Source of the DNA: Paenibacillus rhizovicinus
GTDB lineage: Bacteria > Bacillota > Bacilli > Paenibacillales > Paenibacillaceae
Assembly: GCF_010365285.1 (NCBI RefSeq)
Contig: NZ_CP048286.1
Location: 310,001 to 374,000, forward strand
Direction of reading: 5' to 3'
Length of the DNA stretch: 64,000 nt
A program made the position numbers and the translations under genes. This document shows, one piece after another, positions 51,790 to 61,483 of this stretch. How positions within the stretch are numbered: position 1 is the stretch's first letter; every line of letters begins with the position of its first letter. Under the pieces are notes generated by a model that was not told where the DNA came from, did not search any database, and saw only the letters and a list, made by a program, of their open reading frames with translations.

Positions 51790-54519
51790 ATGGACGTCGT
51801 TTACCAATTTGAAGAAGCAGCCAGACTTCCTCTTCCCGGGGATAACTGCGCCGTGGCGATTCGCCAATTGAACTCCGGTTCCGTCATTCAGTACGAGAGC
51901 CAATCCATCGTCTTGGATTACACGGTCATGGAAGGCCATCGATTCGCGGTCAAAGCGATCGCTCCCGGAGAGGAACTGCTTTCGTGGCAGCTGCCGTTCG
52001 GCGTGGCGGTTCAGCCGATTCTTCCCGGCCACTATGTGATCAACGAAACCGTACTGGAAGCGCTCAGCGTGCGCAAGTTGTCGTTCGCGCTGCCGCCCGT
52101 GCCTAATTTCGCGGATCAAGCCCATCCTTATGTTCTTGACGAGGAGAACTTCCAGCCGGCTCCGGCCTCGCCAGCTTATGCGGATACGCGCATCTTTATG
52201 GGGTATCGCCGCCATGAGGATCGCGGGGTCGGCACGCGCAACTACGTCGTCCTGCTTGGCACGACCTCGCAAACGGGCAGTTATGTGAAGAAGCTTGCCG
52301 CCCGCCTGCAGGACGAGTGCAAGAACTATCCGAATATCGACGGGATCGTCCCCGTCGCTCATACGGAAGGCGGCACGGACAAACCGAACAACGTGGACCT
52401 GTTGCTGCGGACGCTCGCCGGCTTTATGGTCAACCCGAACGTCGGCGCGGTATTGCTTGCCGATTATGGCAATGAATCGGTTACGAACGAGATGGTCGAA
52501 GCTTATGCGCGCAAGCACGGCTACACGATCGATGATGTCTTACATAAGTTCGTATCGCTCGCGGACAGCTTTGAAGAGGAACTGGTCAAAGGCGAAGCGT
52601 TAGTGCGGGAATGGCTGCCGACGGTCAATGCGATGCAGCGGACGCCCGAATCGATCTCCCACCTGAGAATCGGCTTGCAATGCGGCGGTTCGGACGCCTT
52701 CTCCGGCGTATCCGCTAATCCCCTGCTCGGCTGGATTTCGGAAGAATTGGTGCGTTACGGCGGCGCGGCCAGCCTGGCCGAAACCGATGAATTGATCGGC
52801 GCGGAGCCTTATGTCCTGTCGAAAGTCCGCAATGTGGAAACGGCGCGCAAATTTCTCGAGCTCGTGAATCGCTTCAAGGAGCGTACGTCTTGGCACGGCA
52901 CCAGCGCGGAAGGCAATCCGTCCGGCGGTAACATGTATCGCGGCCTATATAACATCTATCTTAAATCCATCGGAGCCGCAATGAAGAAAGACCCCGTCAC
53001 GCGGATCGATTATGCAACCGAGTACGGGGAGCTCATGAAGGATGGCGGCTACTACTTCATGGATAGCCCCGGCAACGATCTTGAGAGCATCGCCGGACAA
53101 GTGGCTGCTGGCTGCAACATGATCTTCTTTACGACGGGCAATGGTTCGATCACCAATTTCCCTTATGTGCCGACGGTCAAGGTGGTCACGACCACTCGCC
53201 GCTTCCAGTTACTGTCGAACGATATGGATGTCAACGCGGGGCAATATCTGGAAGGCAAAGCGATGGATGAGCTGGGGCAAGAGGTATTCGAATTGGCGAT
53301 CCAAATCGCCTCCGGCCAGCGAAGCGTCGGCGAGAAAGCGGGTCATGCCCAGGTACAAATTTGGCGCAACTGGCAGCAGAACGACACGAGCCGGCTGGAG
53401 ACCCTCCTCCATGCTCCCGTTCCGGCAGGAGAGCCGATTGAAATTCAAGGTGCGGAGATTCAAGGCGATGCAGCAGCGGCAGCCACGGCAAATCCGATCC
53501 AATTCACCTTTACCCGGCAGCGCGATCGGCAGTCCAGCGACAATATCGGCTTGATTGTGCCGACCAGCCTTTGCGCCGGACAGGTAGCGGGCATGATCAC
53601 GAAGCGGCTGAACGAACAGGCAGCCGGGCAATCCGCCCTCTCCGGCTTCGTCGCATTGGCTCACACCGAGGGCTGCGGCACCTCCGGGGGGCCTGCCGAA
53701 TCGCTCTTCGCGCGCACGATGCTCGGCTATATCACCCACCCGATGGTGGAGCATTGTTTGCTGCTGGAGCATGGCTGCGAGAAGACGCATAACGATTACA
53801 TGCGCCATCAGATGGACGTGCATGGCATCGATGCGAGCCGGCTCGGCTATGCGAGCATTCAGCTCGACGGCGGAATCGCCAAGGTGAGCGAGAAAGTCGA
53901 AGCTTGGTTCGCCGATCGATTGGCGGCGGCCCAGCCTGCGGAGAAAGTGGCCGTCGGACTGGAAGGACTGCGCATCGGGATCTTAAGCGACGGTACCATT
54001 GGCGAAGATGCCGGCGAGCAGCTGGCCGCGCTGACCAAGATGATCGTCAGTGCCGGAGGCTTGGTCGTCGTTCCGGAGAATAGCGGGCTGCTGGCTGCGG
54101 CTGCATTCAGGCAACATTTATTCACGGCGTCCCAAGTTCACGTTCAGCCGTCCATCGCTTATGGCGAACATGTCCGCAGCAACGGATTCCACATTATGGA
54201 GACGCCGACAACCCATTGGGTGGAGACGGTCACCGGACTCGCGGCGACAGGGGTGGAGCTCGTGATCGCGCTGGTCGGCAGTCGTCCGATGCAGACGCAT
54301 CCTTTCGTCCCGATGCTGCAAATCGCGTCCGAGCAGTCCATGCTGCCGAAGCACCAACAGGATATCGATTTGATCCTCTCGGGCGATCCGGCCTCATGGA
54401 CGAATCAAATTCTCGAGCGCAGCAAGCAAGTTCTGGAACATACGTATACGCCGCGTCTCCATCAGCAAGGCAATATCGATTTCCAATTGACGAGGGGCTT
54501 CCTAGGCGTTTCGTTGTAA
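51790..54519 (+). CDS. double-length UxaA (altronate dehydratase-like) family enzyme
   Basis: This 909-aa protein is about twice the usual UxaA length. It has an N-terminal SAF-type part (to about 125), a first UxaA module (YRRHEDRGVGTRNYVVLLGT at about 138, then VPVAHTEGG, LQCGGSDAFSG, and MDSPGNDLESIAGQVAAGCN), and after residue 575 a second, partial module with NIGLIVPTSLCAGQVA, ALAHTEGCGTSGGP and LLEHGCEKTHND. UxaA enzymes dehydrate sugar acids with an iron centre. AAGGGAGT precedes the ATG. The aldo/keto reductase 29 nt downstream suggests a sugar or sugar-acid catabolic operon. The substrate is unknown. Confidence 0.85.
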   Translation: MDVVYQFEEAARLPLPGDNCAVAIRQLNSGSVIQYESQSIVLDYTVMEGHRFAVKAIAPGEELLSWQLPFGVAVQPILPGHYVINETVLEALSVRKLSFALPPVPNFADQAHPYVLDEENFQPAPASPAYADTRIFMGYRRHEDRGVGTRNYVVLLGTTSQTGSYVKKLAARLQDECKNYPNIDGIVPVAHTEGGTDKPNNVDLLLRTLAGFMVNPNVGAVLLADYGNESVTNEMVEAYARKHGYTIDDVLHKFVSLADSFEEELVKGEALVREWLPTVNAMQRTPESISHLRIGLQCGGSDAFSGVSANPLLGWISEELVRYGGAASLAETDELIGAEPYVLSKVRNVETARKFLELVNRFKERTSWHGTSAEGNPSGGNMYRGLYNIYLKSIGAAMKKDPVTRIDYATEYGELMKDGGYYFMDSPGNDLESIAGQVAAGCNMIFFTTGNGSITNFPYVPTVKVVTTTRRFQLLSNDMDVNAGQYLEGKAMDELGQEVFELAIQIASGQRSVGEKAGHAQVQIWRNWQQNDTSRLETLLHAPVPAGEPIEIQGAEIQGDAAAAATANPIQFTFTRQRDRQSSDNIGLIVPTSLCAGQVAGMITKRLNEQAAGQSALSGFVALAHTEGCGTSGGPAESLFARTMLGYITHPMVEHCLLLEHGCEKTHNDYMRHQMDVHGIDASRLGYASIQLDGGIAKVSEKVEAWFADRLAAAQPAEKVAVGLEGLRIGILSDGTIGEDAGEQLAALTKMIVSAGGLVVVPENSGLLAAAAFRQHLFTASQVHVQPSIAYGEHVRSNGFHIMETPTTHWVETVTGLAATGVELVIALVGSRPMQTHPFVPMLQIASEQSMLPKHQQDIDLILSGDPASWTNQILERSKQVLEHTYTPRLHQQGNIDFQLTRGFLGVSL

Positions 54520-54548
54520 CACACATTCATGAAGGCGAGGATCACACG

Positions 54549-55514
54549 ATGTCGAACTCACTATTATCCAAACGACCGCTCGGCAATACCGGCCTATTCG
54601 TTACGCCGCTATGCCTCGGAGCCGCCCCGCTCGGGGATATGCCGGAAACCTTCCAATATGGCACGCCGGAAGAACAAGCCTTGGTCACGCTGCGCACCGC
54701 CTTTGAAAGCGCGATTAACTTCGTGGATACGGCTGCCTCTTACGGCCTAGGCGAGAGCGAACGGCGGATCGGCAAGGCCATTCGGGCGAACGGCGGATTG
54801 CCGGAGGGCTTCGTGCTGGCTACCAAAGCCGACCGCGACTACACGACCGGCGACTTCAGCGGCGAACAGATCAAGCGTTCCGTCGAAGAAAGCCTCGAGC
54901 GCTTGGGCCTTGATCGTCTGCAATACGTGTATATCCACGACCCTGAGCATACCACCTTCGAGAATGTCATGAGTCCCGGCGGACCGTTAGCCGTACTGCA
55001 GAAGCTTCAAAATGAAGGCATTATCGATCACATCGGCATTTCCGGCGGACCGATCGATTTGCTCATCCGCTATGTGGAGACGGGAGCATTCAGCGCCGTG
55101 GAAACCCACAATCGCTATACGCTGCTCAATCGGTCTGCCGAGCCATTGATCGATATCTCGAGCCGCATGGGCGTCGCGGTGATCAACGGCGCTCCTTACG
55201 GCAGCGGCATCTTGGCCAAAGGTCCGGACGCCTATGCTCGTTATGCTTACAGCGAAGCCCCGCCGATCGTATTGGAAAGAGCGCGTTCGTTTGCCAAAAC
55301 ATGCCAGGAATTCAACGTGCCGTTGGCTGCCGCGGCGCTTCAATTCTCGCTTCGCGACCCGCGGATTACCAGCACGGTCGTTGGCATGAGCAAGCCGGAA
55401 CGGATCGCCCAAACGGTGGAACTCGCGAATTACCCGATTGCCCCTGAACTGTGGCCGGCGCTCGAAGCCTTCGGCTATGATATGGACGACCCGGAAGCGA
55501 ATCGATTTGCTTAA
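54549..55514 (+). CDS. aldo/keto reductase
   Basis: This 321-aa TIM-barrel oxidoreductase has the AKR catalytic set D60 and Y65 (NFVDTAASYGLGESE), K93 (LATKADRD) and a histidine in YVYIHDPEHT. It resembles the D-threo-aldose 1-dehydrogenase (L-fucose dehydrogenase) branch, which fits the sugar-acid dehydratase upstream. The ATG at 54549 has GAGGATC upstream. It is followed by a strong terminator. Confidence 0.9.
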   Translation: MSNSLLSKRPLGNTGLFVTPLCLGAAPLGDMPETFQYGTPEEQALVTLRTAFESAINFVDTAASYGLGESERRIGKAIRANGGLPEGFVLATKADRDYTTGDFSGEQIKRSVEESLERLGLDRLQYVYIHDPEHTTFENVMSPGGPLAVLQKLQNEGIIDHIGISGGPIDLLIRYVETGAFSAVETHNRYTLLNRSAEPLIDISSRMGVAVINGAPYGSGILAKGPDAYARYAYSEAPPIVLERARSFAKTCQEFNVPLAAAALQFSLRDPRITSTVVGMSKPERIAQTVELANYPIAPELWPALEAFGYDMDDPEANRFA

Positions 55515-55552
55515 TGCGGCGTCCTCATCTTCCCTATCACGATTCTTCATGC

Positions 55553-55584
55553 AAGAAAGGCAGCCATTATCGGCTGCCTTTCTT
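55553..55584 (+). terminator. terminator of the uxaA-AKR operon
   Basis: AAGAAAGGCAGCC pairs with GGCTGCCTTTCTT across a 6-nt loop. Confidence 0.88.
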
Positions 55585-55634
55585 CGTGCTTATTGATCTA
55601 TCGGGCCTCGACCAAACTTGCGGCTTGGCGAGGT

Positions 55635-55790
55635 CTAGAGGAATGGCTGGATACGCCAAAGAATCAAGAAATAAATCATAGCGATGATACAGCCGCCGAT
55701 CATGAGCATGTGGTTGGATATTTTCCGATTCAACGCACCTAACGCAAAATGGTGAAATGGCTTGGTACCCGTAAACTTGAGCTCTAACAA
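55635..55790 (-). pseudogene. C-terminal remnant of a membrane protein
   Basis: A 51-codon frame reads like the end of a membrane protein: KFTGTKPFHHFALGALNRKI, then a hydrophobic helix (MLMIGGCIIAMIYFLILW) and RIQPFL before TAG. A TGA lies just upstream and no ribosome site or ATG is available (TTG at 55790). It could be a short expressed protein, but a truncated relic is more likely. The rest of 55515-55885 contains only the two flanking terminators. Confidence 0.35.
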
Positions 55791-55831
55791 GAACGATTTT
55801 CAAGAACGAACATGTAATTCCAGCAGCTATC

Positions 55832-55869
55832 AAAAAAGGAACAGGCGCCGAGGCGCCTGTTCCTTTTTT
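55832..55869. terminator. perfect 18-bp bidirectional terminator
   Basis: AAAAAAGGAACAGGCGCC, GA loop, and the exact reverse complement ending in TTTTTT. It serves the gene ending at 55886. Confidence 0.93.
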
Positions 55870-55885
55870 GGGCTGTGCCGGAGCA

Positions 55886-56323
55886 TTATTTCAAGTTGAA
55901 GATCCCTTTGCCCGTGCCCATATCGATGGGCAAGGAGGAATGTTCATGAGCGATAAGCCAGGAGCCGTGCTCTTTTCTTAATCCGAACGTGAACCGGTTC
56001 GTGATTTGACGAACGACCTCGCCCGCTTCGTCGCAAGCCTTGAACGTCACGGCGCAGCGAACGAAAGCGAGCTTGTCACTCTCTTCCGTTGCGACATCGT
56101 CAAACGCGACGTGCAGGCGAACCCCTTCCTGCTTCAATCCATGAAACCACTCGGTTGCCATTGTGCTCCAATCGGCGATCCCGTCGCTCGACCAGTTCTG
56201 CCAGCAATCGAACACATGGATGTCCGCAGCGTAGGCAGCCGCGAATTTCGCCGCATCTTGTTCGTAAACGGAAGACTTGTAATTATCCAGCACGTCTTGA
56301 ACGCGTTCAAACACGATTTTCAT
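55886..56323 (-). CDS. SnoaL/ketosteroid-isomerase-like protein
   Basis: This 145-aa NTF2-fold protein has the family pattern VYEQDAAKFAAAYAADIHVF followed by DCWQNWSSDG, and the closing strand GSWLIAHEHSSLP. Such proteins are small hydrolases, isomerases or binding proteins; no specific reaction can be assigned. The ATG at 56323 starts just after the VOC gene stop (56326), so the two are tightly linked. Confidence 0.85.
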   Translation of the reverse strand: MKIVFERVQDVLDNYKSSVYEQDAAKFAAAYAADIHVFDCWQNWSSDGIADWSTMATEWFHGLKQEGVRLHVAFDDVATEESDKLAFVRCAVTFKACDEAGEVVRQITNRFTFGLRKEHGSWLIAHEHSSLPIDMGTGKGIFNLK

Positions 56324-56325
56324 AT

Positions 56326-56757
56326 CTAGCCCCGCCCCTCTATTCGTTTGGCAATCGGATGACTCGCATTCAATTCCAACAAATCCCACAAATTCCCGTA
56401 CAAATCTTTAAATACGGCAACCATTCCGTATGCTTGTTCTTGCGGTGCTCTAACGAATTCGATCCCCTTGGAGACCATTTCGTTATAATCTCGCCAGAAG
56501 TCGTCGGTGTTCAGGAACAGAAATACCCGACCGCCGGTTTGGTTGCCGATGAACGGCTCTTGTTCGGGGTTCGATGCTCTGGCAAGTAAAATCGTAGTTC
56601 CGACAGAACCGGGAGGAGCGACCACCACCCAACGTTTATCTTGCTCTGGCTGATAGGTATCTTCGACTAATGTGAAATGCAATTTCTTCGTGTAAAATGC
56701 TATCGCTTCATCGTAATCATTTACGACCAAAGCGATGTGAACAATGGACTGAATCAT
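56326..56757 (-). CDS. VOC-family (glyoxalase-like) protein
   Basis: This 143-aa protein has two beta-alpha-beta-beta-beta modules: IVHIALVVNDYDEAIAFYTK at the start, with the first metal-ligand His, and YGMVAVFKDLYGNLWDLLEL near the end, with the closing Glu. It may be a thiol transferase, dioxygenase or binding protein. It lies 15 nt after the phosphotransferase gene, making a three-gene unit with the SnoaL-like protein. Confidence 0.88.
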   Translation of the reverse strand: MIQSIVHIALVVNDYDEAIAFYTKKLHFTLVEDTYQPEQDKRWVVVAPPGSVGTTILLARASNPEQEPFIGNQTGGRVFLFLNTDDFWRDYNEMVSKGIEFVRAPQEQAYGMVAVFKDLYGNLWDLLELNASHPIAKRIEGRG

Positions 56758-56772
56758 TAGGGGTTTCCTCCT

Positions 56773-57729
56773 TCACCCTTGGCTAGTTTGAGGCGCAAGA
56801 ACTAGGTTGACTACTTGTTTCGCGAAAGCGGCAAAGGGTTCAATCAGATCAGGCCTTCGGTCTATTGCCCATCTGAGGTTATCGAAAGCCTTCAACAACA
56901 GAAAATCCATGACATCGGAAATGTCTCTGTCGCTTATCCCATAGCCGTCTATAAACGCTTTGAATTCCTCATCATTCGCACTTTCTTCCAGCCCCAGGAT
57001 CCGGTAATGCATCAATTGCGCAACAGTTGCATGCGGTACCACGCTTACCGCCGCATTCCAATCCAGCAATATCACCTGGTTTGCCTCATCGACGATCGTA
57101 TTCTTTAAAGAAATGTCTCCATGGTTCAAGCCGAACCGGAACGGAGCGCGCTTGATGTTTTCAAATCGTTGCTTTATGCTCTGCGATTCCATCAGAGTGA
57201 GTACTCCAAGCTCGATCAAGCGATCCCGTTCGGTCAATTTATTAATATTATGCTGCACATATCCTAGCCAGCTTCCGTCTGACCCGGCATGGGGCGGCGA
57301 CTGAAACTCGCCATGGATGGGATCAATCAAATTTTCGCCATACCCTTTCACTTGAATAGAATGAATGAGCTTGGCATATTCGCCCAGCTTCCTCCAAATC
57401 AAAGTCTTGGGTATCGTACTGTCTGCCCCGTTGTCTCCCTCGACAAAGGCTTGAATCATATATGCGGTTTCATCGTCGATCCCAATGGACAACACCTCAG
57501 GTCCCCGAACGCCGACTGCAGCTGCTTGCTCCATACACCATTTTTCTTTGCCGTAGCTTGAAAATGCATCTTTATCGTTCATGCGGACAACAACTTTATG
57601 CAGCTCAGTTTCAACGACGCACACCTGATTGGATATGCCTTTTCCCGTAATCGGATAGGAAGCTACTACTTGTTCCTTCAGATAATCGCCTGCAATTCTT
57701 GCAGCTTGTTTGACCAAAGCCTCTAGCAT
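56773..57729 (-). CDS. APH-family phosphotransferase
   Basis: This 318-aa kinase-fold protein has the catalytic loop NHGDISLKNT (about residue 203) and metal-binding LLDWNAA (about 220), so the active-site Asp, Asn and second Asp are all present. It resembles aminoglycoside, homoserine or choline kinase-type enzymes. The substrate cannot be told. It is the first gene of the APH-VOC-SnoaL unit. Confidence 0.87.
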   Translation of the reverse strand: MLEALVKQAARIAGDYLKEQVVASYPITGKGISNQVCVVETELHKVVVRMNDKDAFSSYGKEKWCMEQAAAVGVRGPEVLSIGIDDETAYMIQAFVEGDNGADSTIPKTLIWRKLGEYAKLIHSIQVKGYGENLIDPIHGEFQSPPHAGSDGSWLGYVQHNINKLTERDRLIELGVLTLMESQSIKQRFENIKRAPFRFGLNHGDISLKNTIVDEANQVILLDWNAAVSVVPHATVAQLMHYRILGLEESANDEEFKAFIDGYGISDRDISDVMDFLLLKAFDNLRWAIDRRPDLIEPFAAFAKQVVNLVLAPQTSQG

Positions 57730-57790
57730 GGTTACCTTCCATCCCTCTCTAATGCCGTGCTTCGCCTCGTTTACTTACTTCCCGTTCGAA

Positions 57791-58642
57791 TCATAAGGCC
57801 GCCGGGCCATCGAGCAGCTTAGCAAGCTTGGACGACGTATCCTCTTCGGTTGAACATAAATTGATCGTGACCGTAAGATGGGGAGCATCCGATACTAGAA
57901 ATGAAATTTGATCGAATACGATTATCCCCGCCGACGGATGATCATTGATTTTCTGTCCTTCCGGACCGCTCAGAACATCATGCTGCGGCCACCATGTCCT
58001 GAATGCCTCGCTTGCCCGGTTCAACTCGTCAATAAACGCCATCCACCATGGATGACCCGCGAAATTCCCGTAGTTTGCACGAAACTGGGCCAGCCGATGC
58101 CGGGCATGATTCTCCCAATTTCCCTTGAGCAATCGCCGGATATACGGCGACGTGAACGTCTGCCACACGGCGTTGCGCTCGCGCGCCGGCATCCGCTCAT
58201 AATTCCCGTAAATCAGGCTTGCGATCTTGTTCCATGCAACGATATTCATGCGCTGATCCGTGACGATTGCCGGGCTCGTCCCCTGCCGGTCTAGAAAGTC
58301 CTGCAGTTTCGGGCTAATGCTGCTTTCGTCCGGAGTCGGATCGGCAGGCAGCTGCTGCAGGGCCAGCAAATATAAATGTTTCCGCTCATTCGAATCCAGC
58401 CGGAGCACCCGCACGATACTCTCCAGCACTTGAGCGGATACCTGAATGTCCCGCGCTTGCTCCAGCCATGTATACCAGTCTACGCTGATCCCCGTGAGCT
58501 GCGCCACTTCCCCGCGCCGGAGTCCTGGCGTTCGCCGCCGGCCTTCGTTAGGCAACCCGGCTTGCTCGGGCGTTATACGCGCACGCCGCGTCTGCAAAAA
58601 CCGTGCCAGCTCCCGCAGCCGCTCATTGGCCGATTGAACCAT
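57791..58642 (-). CDS. XRE-family regulator with MmyB-like ligand domain
   Basis: This protein of about 283 aa has an N-terminal helix-turn-helix (RRTPGLRRGEVAQLTGISVD, then WYTWLEQAR) and a C-terminal MmyB-like PAS-type domain (GTSPAIVTDQRMNIVAWNKI). Members often control adjacent reductases or exporters and may bind fatty acids. I prefer the ATG at 58642; a TTG at 58684 would add 14 residues. It is divergent from an MFS exporter. GAACAGGTTC (about 58716-58725) in the intergenic region is a possible operator. Confidence 0.9.
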   Translation of the reverse strand: MVQSANERLRELARFLQTRRARITPEQAGLPNEGRRRTPGLRRGEVAQLTGISVDWYTWLEQARDIQVSAQVLESIVRVLRLDSNERKHLYLLALQQLPADPTPDESSISPKLQDFLDRQGTSPAIVTDQRMNIVAWNKIASLIYGNYERMPARERNAVWQTFTSPYIRRLLKGNWENHARHRLAQFRANYGNFAGHPWWMAFIDELNRASEAFRTWWPQHDVLSGPEGQKINDHPSAGIIVFDQISFLVSDAPHLTVTINLCSTEEDTSSKLAKLLDGPAAL

Positions 58643-58786
58643 TTCCCGCACCTGCTTCCTTGACGGATTCTTAAGTAAGGACAATTACTCCTATGATAAG
58701 CCATCCTATCGTTCTGGAACAGGTTCTATTATAAACTTACCGGGAAGGTCAAGTGAATCATTCCAATAGCATGGATAGGAGAATGA

Positions 58787-60175
58787 ATGGTGGAAAAGAC
58801 GATGCAAATGCAGTCCAACAGTTCTAGCAAGCGGGGCCACGCGTTAATCTTACTCGGACTTTCGCTCGGATATTTCATGGTGCTTCTCGATATGACCGTG
58901 GTAAGCGTCGCATTGCCTGCGATTCGCGCGGATTTGGGCGGCGGGATTTCCGGTCTGCAATGGGTGGTCAACGCTTATACGATCGTTTTCGCAGGCTTGC
59001 TGCTGTCGATGGGCGCGATGGCCGACAAGTTGGGGGCCAAACGGGTTTATCTTGCCGGTCTGGCATTATTTCTTGCCGCATCGGCCGTTTCGGCAGTTGT
59101 TCCGTCGCTCGCAGCCCTCATCGCCATGCGGGCGATACTTGGCGTAGGCGGCGCAGCCCTGCTGCCATCGTCGCTCGCTCTCTTCGCCCATGCTTTCCCG
59201 GTACCGTCCCAACGCGCTCGTGCGCTTGGCATATGGGCGGCGGTTACGGGAGTTGCGATGGCTGCGGGACCGCTCGTCGGCGGGCTCTTGGTCGATTCCC
59301 TCGGTTGGCGCAGTATTTTCGCGCTTAACGTACCGCTTGGCATCATTAGTTTGGTCATGACTTCGGCGTACGTCAATGAGTCCACACGCAAGCCGCTGCA
59401 AGGCTTCGACCTTGCTGGCCAAATCACGGCCATTGCAGCCATTGCGGCATTGTCCTTCGCCCTCATGGAAGGGGAAACATTCGGATGGGACTCCGCGCTT
59501 ATAATAGGGGCGTTTAGTCTGGCGCTGCTCTGTGCCGTCTCATTCTTATGGGCGGAAGCGACAGGCAAGACGCCGCTGCTTCCGCTGCGAATATTCAGGC
59601 ATGCCACCGTATCGGCAGGCATGCTTGCCGGGATGACGATTAACGTCGGGTTGTCGGGTATTCTGTTCCTGCTGCCATTATACTTTCAACAGGTACGCGG
59701 GTTATCGGCCCATCTAGCCGGACTCGCGCTCCTGCCCATGATGATTCCGATGGCATTCAATCCGATCTTCACCGGTCGCATCGCAGCACGAATCGGAGCA
59801 AGGATACCGATGACGATCGGGTTTAGCCTTGGGGCTATAGGTACGCTGCTGCTAGCAGGCTTGGAAGGGAATTCGAATGATGTACTTCTACTGACCGGTT
59901 TGCTGCTGATCGGTTTCGGAATCTCCTTTGCGATTCCGGCGTTGATGGCAGCCGTTATCTCCTCCGTCCCGCAGGAACAGGCCGGCGCCGCTTCAGGCGC
60001 GCTGAATGCAAGCCGGCAGCTTGGCGCGACGCTTGGCGTTGCCATTCTCGGCACGATTCTGCGCGAACACGAATCTTTTATTGCCGGCATGCAGCTGGCG
60101 CTCGTGGTTATAACCGTTGCTTTGTTCGGCGGCAGCCTGCTCTCGTTCGCATTTATTGGCCGCGCGAAGAAATAG
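58787..60175 (+). CDS. MFS drug exporter, DHA2 family
   Basis: This 462-aa protein has about 14 helices. It contains LDMTVVSVALPAIRADLGGG in helix 1, motif A-like MGAMADKLGAKRVYLAGL, and motif C-like GVAMAAGPLVGGLLVDSLGW. The closing part (EQAGAASGALNASRQLGATL) is typical of DHA2 pumps. AGGAGAATGA precedes the ATG. Divergence from the XRE/MmyB-like regulator suggests control by it. It is convergent with the AI-2E-type gene, with 18 bp between stops. Confidence 0.92.
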   Translation: MVEKTMQMQSNSSSKRGHALILLGLSLGYFMVLLDMTVVSVALPAIRADLGGGISGLQWVVNAYTIVFAGLLLSMGAMADKLGAKRVYLAGLALFLAASAVSAVVPSLAALIAMRAILGVGGAALLPSSLALFAHAFPVPSQRARALGIWAAVTGVAMAAGPLVGGLLVDSLGWRSIFALNVPLGIISLVMTSAYVNESTRKPLQGFDLAGQITAIAAIAALSFALMEGETFGWDSALIIGAFSLALLCAVSFLWAEATGKTPLLPLRIFRHATVSAGMLAGMTINVGLSGILFLLPLYFQQVRGLSAHLAGLALLPMMIPMAFNPIFTGRIAARIGARIPMTIGFSLGAIGTLLLAGLEGNSNDVLLLTGLLLIGFGISFAIPALMAAVISSVPQEQAGAASGALNASRQLGATLGVAILGTILREHESFIAGMQLALVVITVALFGGSLLSFAFIGRAKK

Positions 60176-60193
60176 TCAGGGTCTAACGTCTAT

Positions 60194-61312
60194 CTACTCG
60201 AGACGTTTGTTGACCTCCGCAAGCGGGTCCTTCGGCGGTATGCGGTTGTGCTTCAGGTAATCATACGTCCGGATCGCGATGATCTTGATGATCGCATAGA
60301 CGGGAACGACAATGATCATCCCGAAAGGGCCGATAATCGCGCTCGCGCCAATGACGAGCAGCATGACGGTGAACGGATGAACGTTCATTTGCTTGCCGAT
60401 GATGCGCGGGCCGATCAGGTTCGCTTCGATCTGGTTCGAGACGACGAGCACGACGCCGACCAGCAGCACCGTCATAGGAGAGACGGTAAGCGCCACGACG
60501 GCCGTCGGAATGAAGGCGATCAACGGTCCGATGTACGGAATGAAGTTCGTGACGGCGGCGATCAAACCGAGCAACAGCGGATAAGGCATATGTATCAACA
60601 GGTATCCGATGAAAGTCAGCACGCCGATCAGCATAGACGTCAGCACTTTGCTCAGGATGAACGAGCCGATCGACGCATCGATCTCCTTGAGCGCCCCGCT
60701 TACCTCGCGATGATACCGGTCCGGCAGAATTCGCAGGACATGGCCGGGAAACTTATCTCCCTCGCTCAGCAAATAATAGATCATGAACGGAACGAGACCG
60801 AGCAGGAAGAAGAAATTCATCATCAGATTAAAAATATTGCGCACGCTGCCGATTACGGAATTGAGCACCTCATCCAGCGATCCGGTCAGCTTGTTCGTCA
60901 GATTCTCCGAGGACAGCGCGTCCTTCTGCCCGATCTCCTTGAGCCACTCGTGCTGCTGCACGGACTCGAGCCAGCTTCGAACGGAGTCGACAATTTGCGG
61001 AAAGTTGTCCACTAAGTTAATGGACTGGGTTCGGATCGGGGGCCAGATCATCCAGAAGAACAAGTAACAGACGCCGAGCGCGCCAAGGTAGACGAACAGG
61101 ATGGCGATCGCCTTCGGCAGCTTGTTCGAGAGTACCCTCACGAACGGCCGGAATAGATAGTAGAACATGCCCGAGATCAGCAGCGGCACGAACAATGCGG
61201 CTATTACCTTGCTGATGGGGTAGAAGATGAAGTTGACCTTCGACGCCAAATACGCGATCAATAAGACGACGATGATGCCGTAACCAATGCGAAACCACTT
61301 GCCTTGCGGCAT
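60194..61312 (-). CDS. AI-2E/PerM-family membrane protein
   Basis: This 372-aa protein has about seven or eight helices. The family blocks are visible: a double N-terminal hairpin of helices, a soluble central part (residues 100-160, with SVRSWLESVQQHEWLKEIGQ), and the C-terminal NFIPYIGPLIAFIPTAVVAL with GPRIIGKQMNVHPFTVMLLV. Members export AI-2 or act as ion/H+ antiporters; the name alone should not be read as proof of AI-2 transport. Confidence 0.9.
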   Translation of the reverse strand: MPQGKWFRIGYGIIVVLLIAYLASKVNFIFYPISKVIAALFVPLLISGMFYYLFRPFVRVLSNKLPKAIAILFVYLGALGVCYLFFWMIWPPIRTQSINLVDNFPQIVDSVRSWLESVQQHEWLKEIGQKDALSSENLTNKLTGSLDEVLNSVIGSVRNIFNLMMNFFFLLGLVPFMIYYLLSEGDKFPGHVLRILPDRYHREVSGALKEIDASIGSFILSKVLTSMLIGVLTFIGYLLIHMPYPLLLGLIAAVTNFIPYIGPLIAFIPTAVVALTVSPMTVLLVGVVLVVSNQIEANLIGPRIIGKQMNVHPFTVMLLVIGASAIIGPFGMIIVVPVYAIIKIIAIRTYDYLKHNRIPPKDPLAEVNKRLE

Positions 61313-61434
61313 ATGGACAAGTCTCCCTTGCGTTTATATTGACTGCCTATTATTAACTTTACTCACAATGAGCGAAAATAAAACTTCCCCGCATAAATTC
61401 ACATGAAGACTCGCGTACATGCCACGAATCGCAA

Positions 61435-61471
61435 TAAAAAAACCTGCCCTTGACAGTACGTCAAGAGCAGG
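61435..61471 (-). terminator. terminator of the cold-shock gene
   Basis: CCTGC.CTTGAC pairs with GTCAAG.GCAGG, and seven T follow on the minus strand. Confidence 0.88.
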
Positions 61472-61483
61472 CACGGATTCGAA

